Of a stretch of 64,000 nucleotides of DNA, positions 1 through 10,915 are shown one piece after another (within the stretch, counting starts at the first letter, position 1; each line of letters begins with the position of its first letter). The notes under the pieces were generated by a model that saw nothing but the letters and a program-made list of their open reading frames with translations, did no database searches and was not told where the DNA came from. The position numbers and the translations under genes were made by a program. Source of the DNA: Euschistus heros (lineage: Eukaryota; Arthropoda; Insecta; Hemiptera; Pentatomidae). The stretch spans positions 124,001 to 188,000 of the forward strand of contig RCWM02000147.1 of NCBI GenBank assembly GCA_003667255.2, in the 5' to 3' direction.

Positions 1-47
1 CCCGCTGCTGTCAAAACCCCGTATGCCTGAAAAGGCAAAGAAGGGGG

Positions 48-84
<37 letters not shown>
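1..84. other. Window edge and 37-nt A run
   Basis: The first 47 bases are too short to classify. They are followed by a pure A run at 48-84 that ends exactly where Gypsy RT sequence begins. The A run could be the tail of a retroposed copy on the plus strand or a fill at a rearrangement breakpoint. Confidence 0.5.
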
Positions 85-86
<2 letters not shown>

Positions 87-730
87 TTTAAGGATATTTT
101 GGATCGGTTGGGAGGGGCAACGTTTGTTTTTAGTACGCTGGATCTGAAGGCAGGATACCACCAGATCAGGATGCACCCCAAGGACCAACATAAGACAGCT
201 TTCACTTTCGAAAGGGGCCACTACGAGTTTACACGGATGCCCTTCGGTTTGAAGAACGCCCCGATAACATTTCAAAGACTCATGGACGAGTTCCTGAGAG
301 GATTGGACGAAGCAGTTTGCCAAATCTACATGGACGACTTACTGATATTTGGTAAAGACGTTCGTAAGAGGGAGTAAGGCCGGACATAAGGAAGGTAGAG
401 GCAATTAGGAAAATGGCTATACCGACGGACGTTAAGGCCATTCGGAGACTATTGGGGACACTCAACTACTAGAGATGATTCGTACCCGAGATGGCGAGAC
501 ACTCAGTACCCTTGAATGATATATTGAAGAAAGGGCGGAGGGTAGTAATTAATCCGGAAAGTCTTTCCAAGAAAATTCGAATGTGTATGTTCAGACATCA
601 GACAGAACTAGTATTGACTTTCCCGGATTTTTTCAAGACGTTTACAATCACGACGAACGCGAGCGAGTATGCCCTGGGGGCCGTACTATCCCAAGAAGGC
701 GACAAAGGGGAACAACCCATTGCAGGAGAT
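85..730 (+). pseudogene. Gypsy-like RT/RNase H fragment (array copy 1)
   Basis: This is a piece of a Ty3/Gypsy polyprotein: palm region of reverse transcriptase followed by the start of RNase H. Visible RT signatures are STLDLKAGYHQI, RMPFGLKNAP and the catalytic YMDDLL box near 327-342. A single-base insertion near 120 breaks the frame just before STLDLKAG. About 130 bp between the YMDD region and VRPDIRKVEAIRK is deleted compared with the copy at 3598-4556. A stop replaces a codon in the LNYY motif near 470. RNase H stops after TTNASEYALGAVLSQ and runs straight into integrase C-terminal sequence. Family identity is secure from the motifs; the clade within Gypsy is not resolved. Confidence 0.85.
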
Positions 731-905
731 AACGCGGAAGAAGCTCGAGGCAGAGAAGAATAGAAGGGTGAACCGCGAGAATCTTAAAGTGCGGAATGGG
801 ATGGAGAAAATCGCAATCCAGACCATCGTGTACCGGGAGGTGGTGTCGTACCGGAGTAAAGAAGATGTACGTTATGATGGGCCCTTTAGAGTCGTTTAAA
901 TTCGG
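731..905 (+). pseudogene. Gypsy-like integrase C-terminal fragment (copy 1)
   Basis: Plus-strand translation gives the basic C-terminal part of the same element's integrase, including EKNRRVNRENLKV and RYDGPFRVV. It is fused directly to RNase H sequence at about 730, skipping the integrase zinc-binding and catalytic domains. The same fusion, with the same flanking bases, is found at about 4557. Downstream it runs into an inverted integrase copy at about 905. Confidence 0.8.
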
Positions 906-1418
906 GAGCATGAGCCATGAGCTTCTTCCGCGTTTTCTCCCATCTTTCCCCGAGTGCTAATCTGTTCGCCATCAACGTCGCTGCGACTTCTTCATCGACT
1001 ACTGCACCGTGGGTATCTCTTCTACGTTCTCGCAGGCCGAACAGCATTTCAAACGGTGAAAATCCTGTCGCTGCATGGATTGAGTGGTTGTACGCTACCA
1101 TCGCCTTAGGCATTGCCATAACCGCGTCTAACCCGTTTTTTCCGCATAAAAGTCGCGAAGGTGGTCACGCAGCGTGCTATATAGGGGTTCGACCGCTCCT
1201 ATGCCATGCCACCCCCAATCCTCTCATCTTCGCCCTGATCCGAGCATTGTCGAACTCTCTGCCCCCATCCGAAGATATCCTCTCCGGTACTCCATAGAAC
1301 TGAAACCAAATTCGGAGGGCCATAAGTACCGCTTGGGCTGGCCTGTCTTATACCCTGCGGGGTATGCCATCGCTATTTTGCTAAAAATATCGATAACTGT
1401 TATCCATTTGACTCCTTG
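886..1418 (-). pseudogene. Gypsy-like integrase core fragment, inverted (copy 1)
   Basis: Minus-strand reading shows integrase catalytic-core sequence: VIDIFSKIAMAYP, then, after frameshifts, MAMPKAMVAYNHS and GFSPFEMLFGLRERRR (the typical distal core of Gypsy integrases). The segment between is out of frame. It faces the plus-strand integrase tail at a tail-to-tail junction near 905 and abuts plus-strand gag near 1420. Both junctions recur elsewhere in the array. Confidence 0.8.
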
Positions 1419-1423
1419 ACACT

Positions 1424-2403
1424 CTAAGGAGTGTTGGCTCGAATCGAAGCGAAAGGCGAGGGAAAACCTTCTGGACCCGATCGACGCATGTGCATTAAGA
1501 GCAGCGTTAGTATGCCGAGTCAAACGCGGCGTATTAAATGTGATTCAGGCGGACGAAGATACTCCCTGGGCGGTAGTCAAGGACCGTCCTAAGAAGGCGT
1601 TTGGAAACGGGCGATGGACTCCGGAAGAGGATATCTTCCGCATGTTTCGGGAGGTCAAAAAACCACATCAGTCTAGTGGGCAATATGCTGGGTCTTTGTT
1701 GGCTCATTACAACAAGATCACCGAAAAAATGAGGAAAACAACAGAAGCCTCGGAAGTGGAAGCGAGGATGGCCTTCCTGTCAACCATCCTAAAGGTACAG
1801 CTCGCAAAGAAAACGGGAAAGAAGGACGGACTACCAAGGGACAGAACCTTCCTAGAATGCACCAGGGAAATGGTAGACTCGAGCGCACGAGATGAAGAAG
1901 TCCGGAAGGAGGATGGATGGAGCAGGGCGACCTACAAGCGAAGAAGAAACGCACAACCTAGAGCGGACTCGTGGAGGAGAAGGAATAAGGATCATGGGAT
2001 TCGAGAGAGGCTACCGATGGGGAGACAGGAGGCAGGGAATGGAGAGGAAGGCGTGGAGGAGAGAGGACAGGAAATGTCACGGATGCCGGAAGATTGGTCA
2101 TTTCGTGGCTCAGTGCCCCCGCACACGCTGTTTCGAGTGCGGTTCAGAGGGACACATTGAGAGGCAGTGTCCCTACATGAGCAAACGCAGAGGAGCGAAC
2201 CTGGCAGAGCCTATGGAGGTGAACACGCAGCAGCTGTGGTGAAGAAGTAGACAACAATCAGAATCGACGGGATCTTCAGGAGTATCGGAGACGGAAGAAG
2301 AAGAGTCGGAAGGAACGTGTGGAATAGCGACCGGAGGAGCCGGGAGTGAGAGGCGGCAACGGAGCGGAGAGCAAGGGACGACGAATGAGGTGAGTGTAAT
2401 GAG
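1424..2403 (+). pseudogene. Gypsy-like gag (array copy 1)
   Basis: Structural gag polyprotein of the Gypsy-like element. The open frame from about 1540 covers a helical, charged capsid-like region (ending in RTFLECTREMVD), then shifts frame near 1930. Two CCHC zinc knuckles follow near 2075-2170: CHGCRKIGHFVAQC and CFECGSEGHIERQC, both of the C-x2-C-x4-H-x4-C form used to bind genomic RNA. A stop falls after NTQQLW (near 2240). The N-terminal part of gag is absent because the sequence joins inverted integrase at about 1420. The minus-strand mirror copy at 9549-10764 has the missing N-terminus. Confidence 0.85.
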
Positions 2404-3190
2404 AGGGGCAACCATGGCGTGATAAATAGTGTTAGAAATGTGAAGGGTGGGTTGCCTATTATAAAAACTGCTAGGGGTATGAGGTAGCTTGTTGATACGG
2501 GGAGTTCGACCACAATCATGTGTAGGAGTTTGATAGAGAAAATATGTAAAGGAGAGAGGATACCCCGAGTAAAAGCGTGTAATTGTAGGTTAATTACACT
2601 GAGCGGCCCCTGTACAGTAGAAGGTGAGGTGGAGATACAATTAGGCAGGTGGGGAAAAGAAGGGGCAGTACTTATGGTACACGTGGTGGAAGACATGCCT
2701 CGAGAATACGGGGGAATTATTGGTTGCGACCTTTTGGGTAAAATCGGGACCCGAATAGAAGGTTGGAGATAGAAACTATGAGGGCGAGGGGGGTCTAGAG
2801 GTGAAGCACACTATGGTCGGAGCAATTAATCGGAAGGGCGACTGGCGGCAGGCACTCAGGGCAGAGTATTTGTACATCTTCTTCCAGGAAGGGGAAATAC
2901 TGAGTGTAACAGGGGAAACCGTACATGAAATTCCTCTGAAGCAAGACCGTGTGACGTACATGAAAGAAAGGAGATACCCCCAGGCGCTCCGAGAGCACAT
3001 TAGAGAAGGGTTGGAGAGTTTGAAGAGGCAAGGTATTATAGTGGACAGTACGTCCCCGTATAATAGTCCGCTATGGGCCGCGAAGAAGAAGGGCGATGAG
3101 GGAGCAACTCGGGAAAAATACAGGGTAGTGGTTGACTTCCGGAAGTTGAACGAAAACACGGTGGACGAAAAGTACCCCATACCACGGTTC
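2404..3190 (+). pseudogene. Gypsy-like protease and RT N-terminus (copy 1)
   Basis: The aspartic protease signature DTGSS is encoded near 2494, but a TAG at 2485-2487 sits just upstream; the minus-strand copy has a leucine codon there. A short deletion near 2765 removes bases present in the copy at 11940-11985. The frame from 2801 runs through the RT fingers (YNSPLWAAKKKG, YRVVVDFRKLNE, YPIPRF). Coding stops abruptly at 3190 where the 407-bp repeat starts. Confidence 0.85.
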
Positions 3191-3597
3191 TGCATATACA
3201 AACTTGAACCTGCATATACAAACTTGAACTAAAAAAAAAAAAATAATATTTTAATTGCTTCGAAACAAAAACCATTAAATGCCAATCAACGAAAATATTG
3301 ACACTTATATACCTATTCACAATTTATGATCATTTATTTTTGAAGTCAGTGCCAGCCAAGAAGAACAGTTCGATCCTGCCTTTGCAATACACTTTCGAAT
3401 GGCCGGAGACAGCGGTTTAGCGGTTATGAAACAGTGGGAGGATCTTTAAAAATATCATTTCTTCTCAAATTCTGTTTGTTTTGGTTGGCACCGACTCCAA
3501 ACATAAATGATCATAAATTGTGAATAGGTATATAAGTGTCGATAATTATAAAATAATAAGTGACTGGTGTAAACGGGAAACAGGAAAACAAATTACA
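3191..3597 (+). repeat. 407-bp TG...CA repeat, copy 1
   Basis: A noncoding block that begins with TG and ends with CA, interrupting RT. It starts with a duplicated 19-bp unit (TGCATATACAAACTTGAAC) and ends in CAGGAAAACAAATTACA. It holds a 241-bp hairpin at 3300-3540. A same-length inverted copy is at 8369-8775 and a split copy at 12400-12599 plus 19365-19515. The TG...CA ends suggest a solo LTR, but no short target duplication is seen: RT resumes after it at an earlier position, so roughly 200 bp of RT is duplicated across it. Confidence 0.75.
3300..3540. repeat. MITE-like hairpin with 69-bp inverted ends
   Basis: Bases 3300-3368 and 3472-3540 are inverted repeats. The outer 37 bases are identical (starting GACACTTATATACC) and about six differences fall in the inner half. 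It lies inside the 407-bp repeat. The mirror copy is at 8425-8665; the third copy keeps only part of the left arm (12511-12536) plus the right arm (to 19458). No clear target duplication was found. Confidence 0.7.
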
Positions 3598-4556
3598 GGC
3601 GCTCCGCGAGAGCACATTAGAGAAGGGTTGGAGAGTTTGAAGAGGCAAGGTATTATAGTGGACAGTCCCCGTATAATAGTCCCCTATGGGCCGTGAAGAA
3701 GAAGGGCGAAGAGGGAGCAACTCGGGAAAAGTACAGGGTAGTGGTTGACTTCCGGAAGTTGAACGAAAACACGGTGGACGAAAAGTACCCCATACCACGG
3801 TTTAAGGATATTTTGGATCGGTTGGGAGGGGCAACGGTTTTTAGTACGTTGGATCTGAAGGCAGGATGCCACCAGATCAGAATGCACCCCAAGGACCAAC
3901 ATAAGACAGCTTTCACTTTCGAAAGGGGCCACTACGAGTTTACACGGATGCCCTTCGGTTTCAAGAACGCCCCGATAACATTTCAAAGACTCATGGACGA
4001 GTTCCTGAGAGGATTTGACGAAACAGTTTGCCAAATCTACATGGACGACTTACTGATATTTGAAAAGACGAAAACGGACATGTACAGGACTTGAGACGGG
4101 TATTCGAAGAATTAAGGGAATTCGGGTTGAAGTTGTCAGGGGAAAAAATCGATCCTGGGGCAAAACCGTATCAACTTTTTGGGTCATACGATTTCGGAAG
4201 TGGGAGTAAGGCCGGATATAAGGAAGGTAGAGGCAATAAGGAAAATGGATATACCGAAGGACGTTAAGGGCATTCGGAGACTATTGGGGACACTCAACTA
4301 CTACAGACGATTCGTACCCGAGATGGCGAAACTCTTAGTACCCTTGAATGATATATTGAAGAAAGGGCGGAGGGTAGTAATTAATCCGGAAAGTTTTTCC
4401 AAGAACATTCGAATGTGTATGGACAGAGTTCAGACAGAACCAGTTTTGACTTTCCCGGATTTTTCCAAGACGTTTACAATCACGACAAACGCGAGCGAGT
4501 ATGCCCTGGGGGCCGTACTATCCCAAGAAGGCGACAAAGGGGAACAACCCATTGCA
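3598..4556 (+). pseudogene. Gypsy-like RT/RNase H (array copy 2)
   Basis: A longer RT copy than that at 85-730. It restarts within the fingers, upstream of the point where copy 1 was interrupted, then covers YRVVVDFRKLNE, STLDLKAGCHQI, RMPFGFKNAP and YMDDLLIF near 4040-4060. A frameshift near 4090 and another near 4160 break the connection to the thumb (VGVRPDIRKVEAIRK, GTLNYYRRFVPEMAK). RNase H begins with TTNASEYALGAVLSQ and is cut at about 4556 by fusion to integrase tail. It mirrors 7450-8368 on the minus strand. Confidence 0.85.
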
Positions 4557-4745
4557 GGAGATAACGCGGAAGAAGCTCGTGGCAGAGAAGAATAGAAGGG
4601 TGAACCGCGAGAATCTTAAAGTGCGGGATGGGATGGAGAAAATCGCAATCCAGACCATCGTGTACCGGAAGGTGGTGTCGTACCGGAGTAAAGAAGATGT
4701 ACGTTATGATGGGCCCTTTAGAGTCGTTGAAATTCGGGAGCATGA
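4557..4745 (+). pseudogene. Gypsy-like integrase C-terminal fragment (copy 2)
   Basis: Near-identical to 731-905: the basic integrase tail ending in RYDGPFRVVEIREHEP. The fusion point with RNase H is the same as in copy 1, so the two are copies of one rearranged progenitor rather than independent deletions. Confidence 0.8.
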
Positions 4746-5248
4746 GCCATGAGCTTCTTCCGCGTTTTCTCCCATCTTTCCCCGAGTGCTATTCTGTTCG
4801 CCATCAACGTCGCTGCGACTTCTTCATCGACTACTGCACCGTGGGTATCTCTTCTACGTTGTCGCAGGCCGAACAGCATTTCAAACGGTGAAAATCCTGT
4901 CGCTGCATAGATTGAGTGGTTGTACGCTACCATCGCCTTAGGCATTGCCATAACCGCGTCTAACCCGTTTTCCGCATAAAAGTCGCGAAGGTGGTCACGC
5001 AGCGTGCTATATAGGGGTTCGACCGCTCCCATGCCATGCCACCCCCAATCCTCTCATCTTCGCCCTGATCCGAGCATTTTCGAACTCCCTTCCCCCATCC
5101 GAAGATATCCTCTCCGGTACTCCATAGAACTGAAACCAAATTCGGACGGCCATAAGTACCGCTTCGGCTGGCCTGTCTTATTCCCTGCGGGGTATGCCAT
5201 CGCTATTTTGCTAAAAATATCGATAACTGTTATCCATTTGACTCCTTG
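4718..5248 (-). pseudogene. Gypsy-like integrase core fragment, inverted (copy 2)
   Basis: Minus-strand integrase core, collinear with 886-1418. One frame gives LYSTLRDHLRDFYAENG through GFSPFEMLFGLRQRRR; another gives VIDIFSKIAMAYPAG. The catalytic-domain middle is frameshifted. Junctions at both ends match copy 1. Confidence 0.8.
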
Positions 5249-5249
5249 A

Positions 5250-5710
5250 CACTCTAAGGAGTGTTGGCTCGAATCGAAGCGGAAGGCGAGGGAAAACCTT
5301 CTGGACCCGATCGACGCATGTGCATTAAGAGCAGCGTTAGTATGCCGAGTCAAACGCGGCGTATTAAATGTGATTCAGGCGGACGAAGATACTCCCTGGG
5401 CGGTAGTCAAGGACCGTCCTAAGAAGGCGTTTGGAGACGGGCGATGGACTCCGGAAGAGGATATCTTCCGCATGTTTCGGGAGGTCAAAAAACCACATCA
5501 GTCTAGTGGGCAATATGCTGGGGTCTTTGTTAGCTCATTACAACAAGATCACCGAAAAAATGAGGAAAACAACAGAAGCCTCGGAAGTGGAAGCGAGGAT
5601 GGCCTTCCTGTCAACCATCCTAAAGGTACAGCTCGCAAAGAAAACGGGAAAGAAGGACGGACTACCAAGGGACAGAACCTTCCTAGAATGCGCCAGGGAA
5701 ATGGTAGACG
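5250..5710 (+). pseudogene. Gypsy-like gag fragment (array copy 2)
   Basis: Plus-strand gag matching 1424-1885, from the LLDPIDACALRAAL region to about RTFLECAREMVD. A frameshift near 5520 divides it. At 5710 gag stops in mid-domain and continues as integrase sequence in the same orientation, so the zinc knuckles, protease and RT are missing here. Confidence 0.8.
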
Positions 5711-6545
5711 TATTTTTGGATCGAAATGCGGGAGACCATTGAGGATGTGATCCGATCGTGTAAAATTTGCAACACAACAAAGTGTGACAGACACCCTCCA
5801 ACCGGAAGACAGGAAGAGATAGAGACACCCATAGGACTACTGGCAGACTTACAAATAGACACGTTCACCTGGAAGGGAGTCAAATAGATTACAGTCATCG
5901 ATATTTTTAGCAAAATAGCGATGGCATACCCCGCAGGGTATAAGACAGGCCAGCCGAAGCGGTACTTATGGCCCTCCGAATTTGGTTTCAGTTCTATGGA
6001 GTACCGGAGAGGATATCTTCGGATGGGGGCAGAGAGTTCGACAATGCTCGGATCAGGGCGAAGATGAGAGGATTGGGGGTGGCATGGCATGGGAGCGGTC
6101 GAACCCCTATATAGCACGCTGCGTGACCACCTTCGCGACTTTTATGCGGAAAACGGGTTAGACGCGGTTATGGCAATGCCTAAGGCGATGGTAGCGTACA
6201 ACCACTCAATCCATGCAGCGACAGGATTTTCACCGTTTGAAATGCTGTTCGGCCTGCGCGAACGTAGAAGGGATACCCGCGGTGCAGTAGGCGATGAAGA
6301 AGTCGTAGCCACCTTGATGGCGAACAGAGTAGCACTCGGGGAAAGATGGGAGATAACGCGGAAAAAGCTCGTGGCAGAGAAGAATAGAAGGGTGAACCGC
6401 GAGAATCTTAAAGTGCGGGATGGGATGGAGAAAATCGCAATCCAGACCATCGTGTACCGGAAGGTGGTGTCGTACCGGAGTAAAGAAGATGTACGTTATG
6501 ATGGGCCCTTTAGAGTCGTTGAAATTCGGGAGCATGAGCCATGAG
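5711..6545 (+). pseudogene. Gypsy-like integrase, plus strand
   Basis: The longest plus-strand integrase stretch. It begins in the zinc-binding domain (a CKICNTTK segment carries the second cysteine pair), continues to VIDIFSKIAMAYPAG, then after frameshifts reads LYSTLRDHLRDFYAENGLDAVMAMPKA and GFSPFEMLFGLRERRR, and ends in the basic tail EIREHEP. An in-frame stop precedes ITVIDIF. The middle of the catalytic core is out of frame, and the motif holding the catalytic glutamate is not intact. It meets inverted integrase at about 6535. Confidence 0.8.
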
Positions 6546-7170
6546 CTTCTTCCGCGTTTTCTCCCATCTTTCCCCGAGTGCTACTCTGTTCGCCATCAAC
6601 GTCGCTGCGACTTCTTCATCGACTACTGCACCGTGGGTATCTCTTCTACGTTCTCGCAGGCCGAACAGCATTTCAAACGGTGAAAATCCTGTCGCTGCAT
6701 GGATTGAGTGGTTGTACGCTACAATCGCCTTAGGCATTGCTATACCCACCTCTAACCCCTTTTCCGCATAAAAGACGCGAAGGTGGTCACCCAGCGTGCT
6801 ATGTAGGCTTTAGACCACTCCCCGGCCTTTCGGGTGCCCTGGAGTATTCAGATGCCATGCCACCCCCAATCCTCGCATCTCCGTCCTGATCCGAGCATTG
6901 TCGAACTCCCTGCCCCCATCCAAAGTTATCCTCTCAGGTACCCAATAGAACTCAAACCAAATTTGGAGGGCCATAAGTACCGCTTCGGCTGACCTGTCTT
7001 CGACGGGGTATGCCATCGCTATTTATCTAAAAATACCGATGACTGCTATTCATTTAACTCCTTTCCAGGTGAACGTGTATATTTGTAAGTCTGTCAGTGG
7101 TCCTATGGGTGTCTATGTCTCTCCCTGTCTTCCGGTTGGAGGGTGTCTGTCATACTTTGTTGTGTCTCAA
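6510..7170 (-). pseudogene. Gypsy-like integrase core, minus-strand arm
   Basis: Part of the most complete (minus-strand) copy. It reads DRSAEAVLMALQIWFEFYW, PERITLDGGREFDNARI and GFSPFEMLFGLRERRR. In the D,D-35-E triad the first aspartate position reads VIGIF rather than VIDIF, the second (LDGG) is present, and the codon expected for the glutamate after GRGVV is a stop. The enzyme is therefore inactive. It joins the plus-strand integrase tail-to-tail near 6535. Confidence 0.8.
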
Positions 7171-8368
7171 ATTTTACACGATCGGAACACCTCCTCAATG
7201 GTCTCCCGCATTTTGATCCAAAAATACCTTCGCATTAGAGCATACAAGGTCTCCTGGACTCCCCGGTGGTTTGTTATACCCTCATGATATGCTATCGTGA
7301 CCTCCTTCAGCCGATCCGCTTCCTTCACCGTCTCTACCAACAGTTTGCACCGAATGAATGTCCGATCCAACCCTATCCTTTCCGTTCTCCACAACCGTTT
7401 TATCTTGTCCCACACAACTGCATTACCGACATATAAGTAAAAAGTTTCTCCCGGTCGGGACTCATACTCGCTCGCGTTTGTCGTGATTGTAAACGTCTTG
7501 GAAAAATCCGGGAAAGTCAAAACTGGTTCTGTCTGAACTCTGTCCATACACATTCGAATGTTCTTGGAAAAACTTTCCGGATTAATTACTACCCTCCGCC
7601 CTTTCTTCAATATATCATTCAAGGGTACTAAGAGTTTCGCCATCTCGGGTACGAATCGTCTGTAGTAGTTGAGTGTCCCCAATAGTCTCCGAATGCCCTT
7701 AACGTCCTTCGGTATATCCATTTTCCTTATTGCCTCTACCTTCCTTATATCCGGCCTTACTCCCACTTCCGAAATCGTATGACCCAAAAAGTTGATACGG
7801 TTTTGCCCCAGGATCGATTTTTCCCCTGACAACTTCAACCCGAATTCCCTTAATTCTTCGAATACCCGTCTCAAGTCCTGTACATGTCCGTTTTCGTCTT
7901 TTCAAATATCAGTAAGTCGTCCATGTAGATTTGGCAAACTGTTTCGTCAAATCCTCTCAGGAACTCGTCCATGAGTCTTTGAAATGTTATCGGGGCGTTC
8001 TTGAAACCGAAGGGCATCCGTGTAAACTCGTAGTGGCCCCTTTCGAAAGTGAAAGCTGTCTTATGTTGGTCCTTGGGGTGCATTCTGATCTGGTGGCATC
8101 CTGCCTTCAGATCCAACGTACTAAAAACCGTTGCCCCTCCCAACCGATCCAAAATATCCTTAAACCGTGGTATGGGGTACTTTTCGTCCACCGTGTTTTC
8201 GTTCAACTTCCGGAAGTCAACCACTACCCTGTACTTTTCCCGAGTTGCTCCCTCTTCGCCCTTCTTCTTCACGGCCCATAGGGGACTATTATACGGGGAC
8301 TGTCCACTATAATACCTTGCCTCTTCAAACTCTCTCCAACCCTTCTCTAATGTGCTCTCGGAGCGCCT
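7167..8368 (-). pseudogene. Gypsy-like RT and integrase zinc domain, minus-strand arm
   Basis: Reading from 8368 down: RT fingers and palm (YMDDLLIF near 7920), a frameshift near 7880, then a 235-residue open frame (7874-7167) with the RT thumb and connection. RNase H is almost wholly deleted: TTNASEYE jumps to a linker (SRPGETFYLYVGNAVVWDK). The integrase HHCC zinc domain follows (YHEGITNHRG ... CKIC). It mirrors 3598-4556, but carries about 300 bp of integrase N-terminal sequence that the plus arm lacks. Confidence 0.85.
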
Positions 8369-8775
8369 GTAATTTGTTTTCCTGTTTCCCGTTTACACCA
8401 GTCACTTATTATTTTATAATTATCGACACTTATATACCTATTCACGATTTATGATCATTTATGTTTGGAGTCGGTGCCAACCAAAACAAACAAAATTTGA
8501 AAAGAAATGATATTTTTAAAGATCCTCCCACTGTTTCATAACCGCTAAACCGCTGTCTCCGGCCATTCGAAAGTGTATTGCAAAGGCAGGATCGAACTGT
8601 TCTTCTTGGCTGGCACTGACTTAAAAAATAAATGATCATAAATTGTGAATAGGTATATAAGTGTCAATATTTTCGTTGATTGGCATTTAATGGTTTTTGT
8701 TTCGAAGCAATTAAAATATTATTTTTTATTTTTTTAGTTCAAGTTTGTATTTGCAGGTTCAAGTTTGTATATGCA
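8369..8775 (-). repeat. 407-bp TG...CA repeat, copy 2 (inverted)
   Basis: Same length and ends as 3191-3597, in inverse orientation and at the mirrored position within RT. It includes the 241-bp hairpin at 8425-8665. A few base differences from copy 1 show that it is not a simple exact duplicate. Confidence 0.75.
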
Positions 8776-9185
8776 GAAACCGTGGTATGGGGTACTTTTC
8801 GTCCACCGTGTTTTCGTTCAACTTCCGGAAGTCAACCACTACCCTGTATTTTTCCCGAGTTGCTCCCTCATCGCCCTTCTTCTTCGCGGCCCATAGCGGA
8901 CTATTATACGGTGACGTACTGTCCACTATAATACCTTGCCTCTTCAAACTCTCCAACCCTTCTCTAATGTGCTCTCGGAGCGCCTGGGGGTATCTCCTTT
9001 CTTTCATGTACGTCACACGGTCTTGCTTCAGAGGAATTTCATGTACGGTTTCCCCTGTTACACTCAGTATTTCCCCTTCCTGGAAGAAGATGTACAAATA
9101 CTCTGCCCTGAGTGCCTGCCGCCAGTCGCCCTTCCGATTAATTGCTCCGACCATAGTGTGCTTCACCTCTAGACCCCCCTCGCCC
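8776..9185 (-). pseudogene. Gypsy-like RT N-terminus, minus-strand arm
   Basis: The pol region between protease and RT palm: an open frame from 9166 starts at KHTMVGAINRKGDW and runs through YNSPLWAAKKKG and YRVVVDFRKLNE to YPIPRF, where the 407-bp repeat intervenes. It matches 2801-3190 almost base for base. Confidence 0.85.
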
Positions 9186-9548
9186 TCATAGTTTCTCTCT
9201 CCAACCTTCTATTTGGGTCCCGATTTTACCCAAAAGGTCGCAACCAATAATTCCCCCGTATTCTCGAGGCATGTCTTCCACCACGTGTACCATAAGTACT
9301 GCCCCTTCTTTTCCCCACCTGCCTAATTGTATCTCCACCTCACCTTCTACTGTACAGGGGCCGCTCAGGGTAATTAACCTACAATTACACGCTTTTACTC
9401 GGGGTATCCTCTCTCCTTTACATATTTTCTCTATCAAACTCCTACACACGATTGTGGTCGAACTCCCCGTATCAACAAGCAACCTCATACCCCTAGCAGT
9501 TTTTATAATAGGCAACCCACCCTTCACATTTCTAACACTATTTATCAC
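9186..9548 (-). pseudogene. Gypsy-like protease, best-preserved copy
   Basis: A 120-residue open frame with the retropepsin active-site motif LLVDTGSSTTIV and the distal IIGCDLLGKIG motif (the flap-to-C-terminal part of retroviral-type proteases). Unlike the plus-strand copies at 2404 and 11611 it has no stop next to the active site. It lies between gag and RT, as expected. A short deletion at its 3' side breaks fusion to RT, so it is classed as part of a dead provirus. Confidence 0.85.
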
Positions 9549-10764
9549 GCCATGGTTGCCCCTCTCATTACACTCACCTCATTCGTCGTCCCTTGCTCTC
9601 CGCTCCGTTGCCGCCTCTCACTCCCGGCTCCTCCGGTCGCTATTCCACACGTTCCTTCCGACTCTTCTTCTTCCGTCTCCGATACTCCTGAAGATCCCGT
9701 CGATTCTGATTGTTGTCTACTTCTTCACCACAGCTGCTGCGTGTTCACCTCCATAGGCTCTGCCAGGTTCGCTCCTCTGCGTTTGCTCATGTAGGGACAC
9801 TGCCTCTCAATGTGTCCCTCTGAACCGCACTCGAAACAGCGTGTGCGGGGGCACTGAGCCACGAAATGACCAATCTTCCGGCATCCGTGACATTTCCTGT
9901 CCTCTCTCCTCCACGCCTTCCTCTCCATTCCCTGCCTCCTGTCTCCCATCGGTAGCCTCTCTCGAATCCCATGATCCTTATTCCTTCTCCTCCACGAGTC
10001 CGCTCTAGGTTGTGCGTTTCTTCCGCTTGTAGGTCGCCCTGCTCCATCCATCCTCCTTCCGGACTTCTTCATCTCGTGCGCTCGAGTCTACCATTTCCCT
10101 GGTGCATTCTAGGAAGGTTCTGTCCCTTGGTAGTCCGTCCTTCTTTCCCGTTTTCTTTGCGAGCTGTACCTTTAGGATGGTTGACAGGAAGGCCATCCTC
10201 GCTTCCACTTCCGAGGCTTCTGTTGTTTTCCTCATTTTTTCGGTGATCTTGTTGTAATGAGCCAACAAAGACCCAGCATATTGCCCACTAGACTGATGTG
10301 GTTTTTTGACCTCCCGAAACATGCGGAAGATATCCTCTTCCGGAGTCCATCGCCCGTCTCCAAACGCCTTCTTAGGACGGTCCTTGACTACCGCCCAGGG
10401 AGTATCTTCGTCCGCCTGAATCACATTTAATACGCCGCGTTTGACTCGGCATACTAACGCTGCTCTTAATGCACATGCGTCGATCGGGTCCAGAAGGTTT
10501 TCCCTCGCCTTTCGCTTCGATTCGAGCCAACACTCCTTTGAGAAAATGATTAAACTCACCAATTTCTCCATCATATCTCTCTATGTCAGCTATCGCTCTC
10601 TTTAAGTCTTGCGATGTTGCCGTCTTTATCTTCATCAACTCCAGCGCATTCGCTTGTGCCGCTGCCAGATTCGCATAGGCTCCTGCTATAGTTTCTGGTG
10701 GTTAAGGCGCCATTTCCGATTGCACTTCAAAATACGCTGGTTTAAGAATGGTGTTTGCCTCCAT
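9549..10764 (-). pseudogene. Gypsy-like gag with N-terminus, minus-strand arm
   Basis: The only gag copy with its start: ATG at 10762-10764, followed by MEANTILKPAYFEV, then a TAA at 10702-10704, then an alanine-rich helix and the segment ATSQDLKRAIADIERYDGEI. A frameshift near 10505 leads to the capsid-like frame (10574-10005) and another near 10020 leads to the zinc-knuckle frame. Both CCHC knuckles are intact (about 9795-9895). The start is chosen because it is the first ATG downstream of the primer binding site in the conserved frame. Confidence 0.8.
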
Positions 10765-10896
10765 ACCTGCTGTCTTTGAGGATGTATTTAAACTTGAGAT
10801 TATGAAAAATACGAGAGATAACGAAAAAGAAAAGATTACGAAACTTTTGGTGGGGAAATTCAAAAATATCGCTTACCCAGAATTACGCTCAGCTAC

Positions 10897-10914
10897 TCCC
10901 GGGTTTAGGCACCA
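10897..10914 (-). promoter_or_regulatory. Primer binding site, tRNA-Phe type
   Basis: On the minus strand the 18 bases TGGTGCCTAAACCCGGGA lie between the LTR remnant and gag. They match the complement of the 3' end of eukaryotic tRNA-Phe (…TCCCGGGTTTCGGCACCA) at 17 of 18 positions, from memory of the conserved tRNA. This fixes the 5' LTR boundary near 10916 and the orientation of the provirus. Confidence 0.7.
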
Positions 10915-10915
10915 G

